A stretch of 39,414 nucleotides of DNA from NCBI GenBank assembly GCA_934148995.1, contig CAKPDM010000012.1, positions 1 to 39,414 of the forward strand, written 5' to 3'. The stretch is from an uncultured Bacilli bacterium (GTDB lineage Bacteria > Bacillota_I > Bacilli_A > RF39 > UBA660). The position numbers and the translations under genes were made by a program. The notes below the pieces were generated by a model. That model ran no database searches. It saw nothing but the letters and a program-made list of their open reading frames with translations, and had not been told where the DNA came from. The first letter of the stretch is position 1; each line of letters begins with the position of its first letter. This document shows positions 32,774 to 39,414 of this stretch, piece after piece.

Positions 32774-33016
32774 TTAAAATTTATCGACATTAATTTTAAC
32801 ACATTTATTACCGTTTTGGTAACTAGCTGCTTGGAGAAGGGTTCGAATGGCATTAATTGTTTTTCCGTTTTTCCCAATTAATCTACCCATATCTTCTTCT
32901 TTAACTAGCACTTCAATTGTAATTTCGTCTTCTGAAGTAAATTCTTCTATTTTAATGTCGTCTTTGTTAGTAACAATCCCACTAACAATAGTTGTAACGA
33001 GCCTGGTTAAGTCCAT
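32774..33016 (-). CDS. khpA: KH-domain RNA-binding protein
   Basis: KhpA (YlqC) is a small RNA-binding protein that works with KhpB and affects cell division and translation in Gram-positives. The 80 residues have one KH domain with the core GRLIGKNGKTINAIRTLLQA (GxxG loop GKNG). It overlaps the rpsP stop codon by one base and is co-transcribed with it, the common Firmicutes order (trmD and rimM, usually next, are missing here). Confidence 0.94.
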   Translation of the reverse strand: MDLTRLVTTIVSGIVTNKDDIKIEEFTSEDEITIEVLVKEEDMGRLIGKNGKTINAIRTLLQAASYQNGNKCVKINVDKF

Positions 33017-33300
33017 TATTTTGCTTCTTTCTTAGCACTTTTGCTATCTGCATACTTCTTCATAACGCCTGCATTCTTTAGTAAGCTACGTACTGTATCA
33101 GAAGGGATCGCTCCACGCTCTAGCCATTTAAGTGCTACTTCTTCGTTGATTTTTGTAGTGTTTTCTTTTTCGATTGGATTATAAGTTCCAACTAGTTCAA
33201 GATATTCTCCGTCACGTCTTGCTCTTGAATCAGTTACTACGATACGATAAGTAGGGCGCTTCTTTGCTCCCATTCTCATTAAACGAATTTTTACTGCCAT
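33016..33300 (-). CDS. rpsP: 30S ribosomal protein S16
   Basis: The 94 residues start MAVKIRLMRMGAKKRPTYRI, the S16 hallmark, followed by ARRDGEYLELVGTYNP. Ribosome site AAAGGAAG precedes the ATG. A consensus promoter lies 30 bp upstream with a perfect inverted repeat across it. Confidence 0.97.
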   Translation of the reverse strand: MAVKIRLMRMGAKKRPTYRIVVTDSRARRDGEYLELVGTYNPIEKENTTKINEEVALKWLERGAIPSDTVRSLLKNAGVMKKYADSKSAKKEAK

Positions 33301-33317
33301 AATTACACTTCCTTTCT

Positions 33318-33343
33318 CTTTGTATTAATATTGTAATACAAAG
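33318..33343. promoter_or_regulatory. Inverted repeat across the rpsP promoter
   Basis: CTTTGTATTA and TAATACAAAG are perfect 10-bp arms with a 6-bp centre. They cover the -10 box and start site of the promoter at 33330-33359. No T run follows, so an operator or a 5' leader hairpin is more likely than a terminator. Confidence 0.45.
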
Positions 33344-33359
33344 AAGCGAAAGTTGTCAA
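33330..33359 (-). promoter_or_regulatory. Promoter for rpsP-khpA
   Basis: On the minus strand TTGACA (33354-33359), 18 bp, TACAAT (33330-33335). Confidence 0.7.
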
Positions 33360-33384
33360 CCATTTTTTGTTAACAGTTTCATAA

Positions 33385-33490
33385 GAAAGTAGCAACAATT
33401 CTAAACTCGCGTTTAGATAGTTTTCTGCTTCATAGCCAGTCAAGGCTCCACAGACCTAAATTCCGACAGGTGGTGCCGTACATAATATTT
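33385..33490 (-). ncRNA. IS605/TnpB-type right-end RNA-like structure without tnpB
   Basis: On the minus strand the order is: GGCACCAC...GTGGAGCC stem (33444-33477, 7 pairs, one mismatch), then the phrase CTATGAAGCAGAAA, then a 7-bp hairpin TCTAAAC-GCGA-GTTTAGA with a GNRA loop (33400-33417). This matches my memory of the right ends of IS200/IS605 elements, where a GAAGCAG stretch precedes a terminal hairpin and forms the 3' part of the TnpB guide (omega) RNA. No tnpB or tnpA lies next to it; the upstream gene is a Rpn-type fragment. Probably a relic or a non-autonomous end. Confidence 0.5.
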
Positions 33491-33736
33491 TTATTTACTT
33501 GAAATTTCTTCTAATTCACTAATAGAAAGTCCAGTATGCTTGCTTATTTCATTAATTGACATATTTGTATTTAACAAACTCTTAGCTATTTCTAACTGCT
33601 TATTCTTTTCGCCAATAGTAACACCATTATCAGTGCCTTCTGAATAAGCAGAATTACGGCATTTCTCTTCTACTTTCTCAGCATTATACCAAGCATTAAA
33701 TTCATCATTAAGTTTCAATTTTTCAATCTCATCCAT
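33491..33736 (-). pseudogene. Tandem copy of the C-terminus of the Rpn-type nuclease
   Basis: The 81 codons match the last 83 residues of the neighbouring 275-residue protein; the first about 50 residues (MDEIEKLKLNDEFNAWYNAE onwards) differ at one position, then the two diverge. The duplicated DNA also includes the following ATAACCAGTCCTTTCTT upstream stretch, which lies 284 bp from its twin. The copy has no nuclease part. An ATG with a possible ribosome site (AAAGGACTGG) means it might still be translated. Confidence 0.65.
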
Positions 33737-33768
33737 TATAACCAGTCCTTTCTTTGTTTATAATAGTT

Positions 33769-34596
33769 TTAACTTTTATTATTAGAAATTTCTTCTAATT
33801 CACTAGTAGAAAGTCCAGTATATTTAGAAATTTTATCTAAACTTTCATTGTTACTTAACATCAGATTAGCTATTTCTAACTGTTTATTTTTTTCGCCAAT
33901 AGTAACACCATTATCAACGCCTTCTGAGTAAGCAGAATTACGACATTTTTCCTCTACTTTCTCAGCATTATACCAAGCATTAAATTCATCATTAAGTTTC
34001 AATTTTTCAATCTCATCCATTATAACCAGTCCTTTCTTACTATTACCAGTTATCTTCTTTAGCTCTTCATCAGTTTGTGCAGTTAACATTGATAATAGCA
34101 TTTCGTCTTCATTAGCTCCAGTATAACAAATGTCTTTGTAATTTACTAGGTATACATCATAAATTTTGATACCATTTTTTACTAAATTATATTTTCTATT
34201 CATTAATTCATACTCTAAAACGGTATCATCATGCTCAAATTTATCATTATTTAAACTAATTTGAATTACTTCTTTAGTAGTATATTTTTCACCTTGCTCT
34301 AATCTGCTACCTGCTAGACGAAAAGCATAAGTAAGATTCTTTACTGTCGTATAGTTTTCCATCGATTTATTTATTTCAACATTAACAATAATATCTCCTT
34401 CTTCTAGTAATAAATCTAGACGATAATCTTTTCTTTTATTACCGCTATTTAACTCATTATCAATAATTCTATAATTAGATAAATCAATTCCAATTATATG
34501 ACTAAATAATTCGAGATAAATATTTCTTGTCCTTTCTTCTTTCATGAGATATTTCATAGTTGTATCTGATAAGATACTAATAAAATTATTATTCAT
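33769..34596 (-). CDS. Rpn/PD-(D/E)XK nuclease family protein
   Basis: The 275 residues show a PD-(D/E)XK-like core in RLDLLLEEGDIIVNVEINKS (about 59-78): an aspartate, then about 12 residues later an ExN in place of the usual ExK. N-terminal FISILSDTTMKYLMKEERTR and the C-terminal SLDKISKYTGLSTSELEEIS resemble the recombination-promoting nuclease (Rpn) and PDDEXK transposase-like group, whose members move by unknown means and often sit in variable regions. Ribosome site AAAGGAACC. Lysine-to-asparagine in the core may weaken catalysis. The C-terminus is duplicated downstream. Confidence 0.7.
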   Translation of the reverse strand: MNNNFISILSDTTMKYLMKEERTRNIYLELFSHIIGIDLSNYRIIDNELNSGNKRKDYRLDLLLEEGDIIVNVEINKSMENYTTVKNLTYAFRLAGSRLEQGEKYTTKEVIQISLNNDKFEHDDTVLEYELMNRKYNLVKNGIKIYDVYLVNYKDICYTGANEDEMLLSMLTAQTDEELKKITGNSKKGLVIMDEIEKLKLNDEFNAWYNAEKVEEKCRNSAYSEGVDNGVTIGEKNKQLEIANLMLSNNESLDKISKYTGLSTSELEEISNNKS

Positions 34597-34763
34597 ATTC
34601 GGTTCCTTTCATAAGATGATTATTTTTGCTTTTTCGAAAAAGTGACACCATCTTAACAGGTTCAAAACTAAATAGCAAATCGGGAATTTGTCATTTTCTC
34701 CTAGTAAATGCCCCTCAATTTGTTAAATTCAGGCGGCAAAATGAAAAATTCAGGTCGAACAAG

Positions 34764-34783
34764 TACCCGAATTTGCAAAATCT
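34764..34783. repeat. Copy 2 of a dispersed 20-bp repeat
   Basis: TACCCGAATTTGCAAAATCT, one change from 22696-22715. The preceding 90 bp hold related pieces in both directions (AATTTGTCATTTT, AAATTCAGG). No gene is seen in 34597-34812. Confidence 0.55.
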
Positions 34784-34812
34784 ACCCTAAAAAAGTAAAA
34801 TTTTAATTTTTT

Positions 34813-35073
34813 TCAAGAAATATCAATTACATCATAATAACTAGTCTTACCAGTATAGTTTATATCGGTAATAGTAGTCTTTACTCCACTTTCATTATAT
34901 TCAATATATCCTGTTAAATTTTTGTCACACCACTCTTTACTTGGTTCATTACCTTTGCCAAACATTAGAGTTAAGTCTATAAATATCGGATTTCTTACAG
35001 AAAAGTTTATATCAAATTCTCTTATCAAATAGAACTCAAATGCATGATAATAATTATCTACAACACTTTTCAT
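34813..35073 (-). pseudogene. C-terminal fragment of a surface or phage-type protein
   Basis: The 86 codons contain IFIDLTLMFGKGNEPSKEWC, a phrase I know from repeated surface and phage-tail-like proteins ('DLT..FG.GNEPS.EWCD') of gut Firmicutes. The frame stays open for 12 codons upstream and then meets TAA, with no ribosome site before the ATG. It is most likely the end of a larger gene lost by deletion. No function is assigned. Confidence 0.5.
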
Positions 35074-35122
35074 AACTCCATCATATATTTTTGAACAATT
35101 CTTATATCTTTATTATCAATGA

Positions 35123-35417
35123 CTAATCATCTAAGTACATCTTATAAGTTGATACTACTTTGTCATTATTTACTAGTTTAACTGAATAATAGTTTTTTCT
35201 GGTTTAAGACTTTCTTCATCCGCTAATAGTCCATCTGATGATACAGTTATAGCATTACCTTCCGATTCATCCAATACAAGTGATAAGCTTCCTACTTTTA
35301 TGACATTGTCTTTACTTGCAAAAAAACTTGTTTGTAAAAATGCGTATAGAAATCCTAAAATAATAATTATAAGTATTATTGTAATGCGACTAGCAGTAGA
35401 TTTTGTTTTTGCTTCAT
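35123..35417 (-). pseudogene. TasA/camelysin-like secreted protein gene, broken by two single-A losses
   Basis: An ATG at 35417 with site GAGGTAAAAG begins MKQK, but the frame then ends early; adding one A to the run at 35406-35410 restores KTKSTASRITIILIIIILGF (signal helix) and KVGSLSLVLDESEGNAITVS. Adding one A to the run at 35193-35198 restores NYYSVKLVNNDKVVSTYKMY and a stop at 35123. The repaired 98-residue protein resembles the N-terminal part of TasA/CalY-type proteins (signal, then 'LGSLSLxLDE..G.AI'). Both losses are in homopolymers, so sequencing error is a real alternative. Confidence 0.6.
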
Positions 35418-35598
35418 TCTTTTACCTCGTTCATAAAATTCTCATATCAAAAAAGATAGACTTTTCCTATTCTACCTTTTTGACACTTTGAAAGAAATTG
35501 GTTTTGTTACTTAATAAGTACAACCCTAGGTTAATTTTAAGTTAGCTTTATCTTTATATTCTAAAACAGTTCAAATATTACATTGTTTTACACAGATG

Positions 35599-36933
35599 TT
35601 AAATTCTTTTATACTCTAATCGTTTATTAAATTTTTCTATTTGTGATAATTTGTGATTAGTTTTCTTCAAGACTTTTCCATTACTAGCCGTTTGTTTGTA
35701 TGATTCTACATTTTTTATTTCACCAAAGGTGACTTTTCTTTTTCCTAATATATCAAAGGTAGCTTCACTTAGCACAATGTCTTCCGTTCCAAAATATAAA
35801 TGTTTCACTATTGAATTTGCTATATAACCATTAGAAAAATGCACATCTAATTCCAAAGCACTAGGCATTGGTTGCACTATATTTGATAAAGTTGGAAGTG
35901 TAATATTTAAAGAATCATTTTTTATTTCTGTTGAATATTGATGTGAATGTCCATGTAATATTATTGGTGCTGATGTTTGGCGTATACTTCCAGCTTCTAT
36001 ATGATGATATAAATGAATTTTATCGTTCTTTAGGTTAATTTCAGTATTATTATAACCACCAATTATAATATCGTGTCTAAAATTATTACACATTTCTACT
36101 ATATCTAAAGAAGCCATGTTGAAAGCACTTATATCATGATCACCAGCAACACTAAAGGTTAGAATATTCTTGTCTTGTGGATAATTTTTGATAAAGTATT
36201 CTATCTGTTGATACAAATCTGATATTTTTTGTTTCCCCTTAGTGAATGCTCCATCTATAAGATCACCACCACATAAAATAATATTTATTCCATTTTTTGC
36301 ACAGTAGTTATATGCACGATCGATAAGATCGATTCTTTCAAGTTCGTTTCCAAAATGTAAATCGGATATCAGCAAAAACTTCATATTATTTTCATTTATA
36401 TCTGTAATAATCGTTTTGCCTTGACCAACGTTCATATAGCTCTTAAGAGCTTGCATCGTTGAAATGTTTTTATATTTTATAGAACCATCTGAATAATACG
36501 ATCTTGTATATCTCATTCCCATATTCTTAAGTTTTAACAATTCATTATATAACTGATTAGTAGATATCTTAAGAGTGTCACATATTTCTTTATTAGTTTT
36601 AGATGTTTTCAATAGTTGTAATAACTGTGCTGAATAATCAACTTTTTCTTCTTCTATTGTAGCTTCAATTATTTCCAAATTTTGCTCTACTGATATTGAA
36701 TCACTTGTCTTGTTTAGTAACTTCTTTTTCATTTTTGGTAATACTGACCCATAATATTTTCCTGATTTTTCTCTATTCCAATCTTTTTGCACTATAGGGT
36801 TATGCAAATCATTTCCAAATCTTGATCTTATTATTAATTTGTCCTCAGCAGGCAAATCAAATATTAAATCATCAATCTCCTGTTCTGTATAATCACTAAA
36901 ATACTCATAAATTGTTTGTAATTTTCTGCTCAT
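35599..36933 (-). CDS. Sigma-region-4-like domain fused to a metallophosphoesterase
   Basis: I start at the ATG at 36933 (site AAGGGGG; the upstream GTG would include it), giving 444 residues. The first about 70 residues (EQEIDDLIFDLPAEDKLIIR onwards) resemble the sigma-factor region-4-like repeats seen in gut Firmicutes proteins; a helix-turn-helix (TNKEICDTLKISTNQLYNEL) follows near 113-132. The second half is a calcineurin-type phosphoesterase: DLH (191-193), GGD (222-224), GDHD (264-267, in place of the usual GNHD) and HGHSH (327-331). Such a fusion suggests a DNA-bound phosphatase or nuclease. It lies beside a tyrosine recombinase, so it may be cargo of an integrated element. Confidence 0.7.
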   Translation of the reverse strand: MSRKLQTIYEYFSDYTEQEIDDLIFDLPAEDKLIIRSRFGNDLHNPIVQKDWNREKSGKYYGSVLPKMKKKLLNKTSDSISVEQNLEIIEATIEEEKVDYSAQLLQLLKTSKTNKEICDTLKISTNQLYNELLKLKNMGMRYTRSYYSDGSIKYKNISTMQALKSYMNVGQGKTIITDINENNMKFLLISDLHFGNELERIDLIDRAYNYCAKNGINIILCGGDLIDGAFTKGKQKISDLYQQIEYFIKNYPQDKNILTFSVAGDHDISAFNMASLDIVEMCNNFRHDIIIGGYNNTEINLKNDKIHLYHHIEAGSIRQTSAPIILHGHSHQYSTEIKNDSLNITLPTLSNIVQPMPSALELDVHFSNGYIANSIVKHLYFGTEDIVLSEATFDILGKRKVTFGEIKNVESYKQTASNGKVLKKTNHKLSQIEKFNKRLEYKRI

Positions 36934-37026
36934 AATAACCCCCTTCGCCACTTTTTCTTAAAGTTTAAAACTAAAAGAACCCATTATTATTAAGTAGATT
37001 ATAGCCATTAAAGCAAGTAAAATTAA

Positions 37027-37054
37027 AGATTATCAGTTTTTAAATTTTCGTCAA
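37027..37054 (-). promoter_or_regulatory. Possible promoter for the phosphoesterase gene
   Basis: On the minus strand TTGACG (37049-37054), 16 bp, TAATCT (37027-37032). The palindrome GTCAAATTTGAC (37050-37061) overlaps the -35 and could be an operator. Confidence 0.4.
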
Positions 37055-37144
37055 ATTTGACAAAATTGACATTATATGTTAATATATGCCCCATATTTAA
37101 GAGCTACTCTCAAAGTTTTAAACTTTAAGAAATTTTTATATCAA

Positions 37145-37175
37145 ATAAAACATAGTTAGTTGTCTAGCTATGTTT
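37145..37175 (-). terminator. Terminator at the integrase stop codon
   Basis: On the minus strand AAACATAGCTAG and CTAACTATGTTT pair (one G-U) over loop ACAA, followed by TATTT. The TAG stop is inside the first arm. The symmetric form may act in both directions. Confidence 0.65.
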
Positions 37176-38268
37176 TATTTATTAATGGCTTTAATTGATT
37201 CATCATTAAAACCTTATTTTCATAATTCGGATGAACATATCTTTCTAAAGTTATTTTAACACTTGAGTGTCCCAATATTTCACTTAGAGTTTTTGGGTCA
37301 CACCCATTTTCAATACACCTTGTTGCAAAAGTGTGTCTCAAAGCATGAAAATTGTACTTTTCTAAGTCTAATTTTCTCATGATCCTTTTATACCTATTAG
37401 AATAGTTTCTTGTTTCAACAAATTTTTCTGAACCAGATATAAGAAAAGAATCTGGTGTCACACTATCAGAGAAATCAACTATAGTTGGAATTAAAAAATC
37501 AGGTATTGGAATCTCCCTTATTGATGATAGTGACTTTGGTTCATCTATAATTACTAATGTTTTCTTCCTAGAAGTTTCATCTGGATTTTTTATTCTTACT
37601 AAGGTATGCTTGATATAAATTTTTTTATTATCAATATCAATATTTTTCCATTGGAGAGCACATAACTCTCCTATTCTTAATCCAGTATAAAGACTGAAAT
37701 AAATTCCAAAAGATGTCCTATCTAAATTAGCTATCAATTCTTTTTCTAGTTTTGTCTGTTCATCTTTTTTTAAAATCTGAATTTCAACTTTAGGAACTTT
37801 CGGCATAGGTATTCTAATATTAATTTCTCCTATCCTTAGAATTTGTTGAAGAATTACCAAAATATCTTTAATACTCTTAGCTGCTAATCCTTCATTTAGT
37901 AAATCGTTTGTAAAACTATTAATCAGTTCTAGTGAGATCATTTTATTTTTTAAAATGGCAAATCTTGGAGTTATTCTTGCTCTAATTATATATTGATAAT
38001 TTGAATAAGTGGATTTCTTATTCTTTATTTTTGAATTACTAAGCCAAGAATTGATGTAATATCCAAAATAATTTTTATCAAATATAAGTAGATCATGATT
38101 TTTTAATAATTCCTTAATTTTTTTATTATAATTAGCTATTACCTCTTCCTTACTTTTTCCATATACTGACTTATAATTAGCTCTTCCATCGTTTTTATAG
38201 CCATAATGGTATCTAATTTCATAGCGTCCATCCTGTCTTAGGTAAATATTTTCAATATTTTCTTTCAT
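37168..38268 (-). CDS. Tyrosine recombinase, phage/ICE integrase type
   Basis: From the ATG at 38268 (site GAAAGGAG) the protein has 366 residues. It has an N-terminal arm-binding beta region (IYLRQDGRYEIRYHYGYKND), a core-binding helical domain (about 75-155) and a catalytic domain with R198 (TGLRIGELCALQW), H308/R311 (FHALRHTFATRC), H334 (LGHSS) and Y344 (ERYVHP). This is the layout of Tn916/lambda-like integrases. All five expected active-site residues that I can place are present, so it is probably active. No excisionase is seen and I found no convincing attachment-site repeat. Confidence 0.92.
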   Translation of the reverse strand: MKENIENIYLRQDGRYEIRYHYGYKNDGRANYKSVYGKSKEEVIANYNKKIKELLKNHDLLIFDKNYFGYYINSWLSNSKIKNKKSTYSNYQYIIRARITPRFAILKNKMISLELINSFTNDLLNEGLAAKSIKDILVILQQILRIGEINIRIPMPKVPKVEIQILKKDEQTKLEKELIANLDRTSFGIYFSLYTGLRIGELCALQWKNIDIDNKKIYIKHTLVRIKNPDETSRKKTLVIIDEPKSLSSIREIPIPDFLIPTIVDFSDSVTPDSFLISGSEKFVETRNYSNRYKRIMRKLDLEKYNFHALRHTFATRCIENGCDPKTLSEILGHSSVKITLERYVHPNYENKVLMMNQLKPLINKT

Positions 38269-38339
38269 TGTATTCTCCTTTCGCCTAATATAATACAATC
38301 AGTTATTAAAAAAAGATAATAAAGCCTTTATGTTAAAAA

Positions 38340-38363
38340 GAAAAAAGCTCTTATAGTGAGCTC
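38340..38363 (-). terminator. Terminator after the surface-protein gene
   Basis: On the minus strand AGCTC, loop ACTATAA, GAGCT, then TTTTTT. It separates this gene from the integrase. Confidence 0.55.
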
Positions 38364-38433
38364 TCAATTCTAATTTATTTCTATTGTCTCATAATAGCTA
38401 GTCTTTTTTAAATATGTTATTTTCTCATTTACA

Positions 38434-39414
38434 CTACTTAACAACATATGGATTTAGCGCTGTTCCATCGCCTTTAGTAATTTGTGCATCTGCCTTTAGG
38501 TTGATAACTGGACGGGTCCCGAAGGAATTCGCCACGCGGTAGCCGTTGTCAAGGCCGCCCGAAGAAAGGACGTTCCAAACGAACGCCATAGAGTTGATAG
38601 AATTGAAATAAGACGGAGACAGCGTCCAAGTGTATTGTCCATTATATAGATAATAATTACTATTTGCTATATTATAAACTCCTCCAGCCATTGATGCTTC
38701 ATCTGCTGTCATTAATGATACTGGATAATTCAATTTTGCACTTTCGTTTGTAAATGTAAATTTATCACTATCTTGTGCACATTTTAAACTTGGTGTTCTT
38801 CTTTCTGCTAAACGTCCATTTGCTCCATATGTGGTAGTTGGTGTTGTTAAGTATCCTGAGCCTGAGTTTATACTTCTATCATTGCAAAATGTTGTATCTG
38901 CTAAATATGAAGTATAGGCTGTCATATTGTTCTTATACCACGTATCTAATGTTGTTTTTATTGTTGAGTTTGTTGTATTAGTTAAAGTGTCGGTATAACT
39001 ATCACTACTATATGAGATTGGTTGTACTTTCATAATTGTGTCACTTGAATAACCTGTTACTTTATAAACTACATTACAATCCGTATTTAAACAACTATAT
39101 AAATTATTTTTTACTATTTCATCATGATTATCTTTCCAGGTTAGTTGCTTGATATCTCCGGTTAAAGTAAATTTCTTGGTTGACTCGTCAAAAGTATATC
39201 CGGTTCCATAGTTATATTTTTGTGTATTAGTAAACCTGTTATATCCTGTTGTTCCATTACTTTCATGTAATGAGAATTTTTCATTATACTTATAACCTAC
39301 ATATGTTGGATCCCAATACTTTCCGTTATACTGTGAATTTCCAATTGTTACTGCTGTTCCTGTATCTGATGTATTTTTTCCTGAATAGATCAAACGAATG
39401 CTTCCATCTCCATT
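38434..39414 (-). CDS. Surface protein with DUF6273-like end and a GC-rich variable cassette (N-terminus outside window)
   Basis: The reading frame enters from the window edge with NGDGSIRLIYSGKNTSDTG, so the first in-frame start seen is internal and the N-terminus is missing. It reads 326 residues. The middle has repeated Thr/Ser/Tyr-rich text typical of displayed proteins; the end has PVSLMTADEASMAGGVYN, YTWTLSP and GTRPVINLKADAQI, then GDGTALNPYVVK. This is a DUF6273-type ending shared with both halves of the 25670-27571 protein. The stretch 38512-38610 has a base and codon composition unlike the rest of the gene (see findings). Probably a secreted or wall-attached ligand-binding protein. 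Confidence 0.75.
   Translation of the reverse strand, partial: NGDGSIRLIYSGKNTSDTGTAVTIGNSQYNGKYWDPTYVGYKYNEKFSLHESNGTTGYNRFTNTQKYNYGTGYTFDESTKKFTLTGDIKQLTWKDNHDEIVKNNLYSCLNTDCNVVYKVTGYSSDTIMKVQPISYSSDSYTDTLTNTTNSTIKTTLDTWYKNNMTAYTSYLADTTFCNDRSINSGSGYLTTPTTTYGANGRLAERRTPSLKCAQDSDKFTFTNESAKLNYPVSLMTADEASMAGGVYNIANSNYYLYNGQYTWTLSPSYFNSINSMAFVWNVLSSGGLDNGYRVANSFGTRPVINLKADAQITKGDGTALNPYVVK
38512..38610 (-). other. GC-rich, NNC/NNT-codon cassette resembling a DGR variable region
   Basis: Of 33 codons in this stretch 26 end in C or T, 7 in G and none in A, while the flanking codons mostly end in A or T. Positions 38521-38580 hold 35 G or C in 60. The codons encode YFNSINSMAFVWNVL then SSGGLDNGYRVANSFGTR. 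No template copy or reverse transcriptase is present in the window. Confidence 0.45.

Noticed and set aside
33385..33490. Riboswitch or 3' end of a stable RNA such as tmRNA, SRP RNA or RNase P RNA
   Set aside because: Signature stretches of those RNAs are missing; the GAAGCAG phrase plus terminal hairpin fits an IS605 right end better.
35300..35491. Plus-strand frame of 63 codons
   Set aside because: Antisense to the broken TasA-like gene, which explains the sequence better.
37058..37086. TTGACA-17-TAATAT plus-strand promoter
   Set aside because: No plus-strand gene follows; the downstream region is the 3' end of the minus-strand integrase. Kept only as a note on the nearby palindrome.
38268..38298. 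Ten-codon N-terminal extension of the integrase
   Set aside because: It would place the GAAAGGAG ribosome site inside the gene; the ATG at 38268 is better.

Overview
The window is an AT-rich, low-GC Gram-positive chromosome segment. Most genes lie on the minus strand. The housekeeping order (miaB next to ricA/ymcA, rpsP next to khpA, the ruvA-ruvB-queA run), a DnaI-type helicase loader, ComEA/ComEC and the spore proteins CotE and YjcZ point to an endospore-forming member of the Bacilli side of Firmicutes. The DUF6273-like surface proteins resemble those I remember from uncultured gut lineages (RF39/Erysipelotrichales-like). That placement is an inference and is not tested here.

Layout. Positions 1-207 hold the tail of an ISAs1-like transposase. 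208-6762 is ordinary housekeeping: galE, efp, rpmG (too short for usual ORF cut-offs), tig, queA-ruvB-ruvA and yebC. 6829-8109 is a membrane-anchored WG-repeat protein. 8185-18461 is the most striking region: four paralogous proteins with a type IV prepilin N-terminus. Three of them continue into Ig-like domains and then into arrays of 3, 5 or 16 cysteine-rich modules that look like thrombospondin type-1 repeats (TSP1). The locus starts with an FxLYD-like membrane protein. 18555-23887 carries a DUF192-like protein, dnaI, comEC, comEA and a SEDS (FtsW/RodA/SpoVE) protein. 24018-25443 (plus strand) carries yjcZ, def and cotE.

25444-27946 is an accessory island: a 633-residue internally duplicated protein flanked by ISAs1-like transposase debris and an 18-bp imperfect inverted repeat. 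An ABC exporter pair, ricA, miaB, an ankyrin protein, khpA and rpsP follow (27947-33300). 33380-35420 is a graveyard: an IS605/TnpB-type right-end RNA-like structure without tnpB, a Rpn-type nuclease with a tandem copy of its own C-terminus, a fragment of a surface protein, and a TasA-like gene broken by two single-A losses. 35599-38268 holds a sigma-region-4-like/metallophosphoesterase fusion and a tyrosine recombinase. The window ends inside a surface-protein gene (38434-39414) whose last third contains a sharply bounded GC-rich stretch with NNC/NNT codons, as in the variable region of a diversity-generating retroelement.

How it may work together (inference). The prepilin-TSP1 proteins would be inserted in the membrane, cut by a prepilin peptidase and perhaps assembled by a Com-type pseudopilus, displaying long disulfide-rich stalks. 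The module arrays show clear signs of recent duplication, deletion and shuffling, which fits a surface adhesin family under diversifying pressure. No pilus motor or prepilin peptidase is present in this window.
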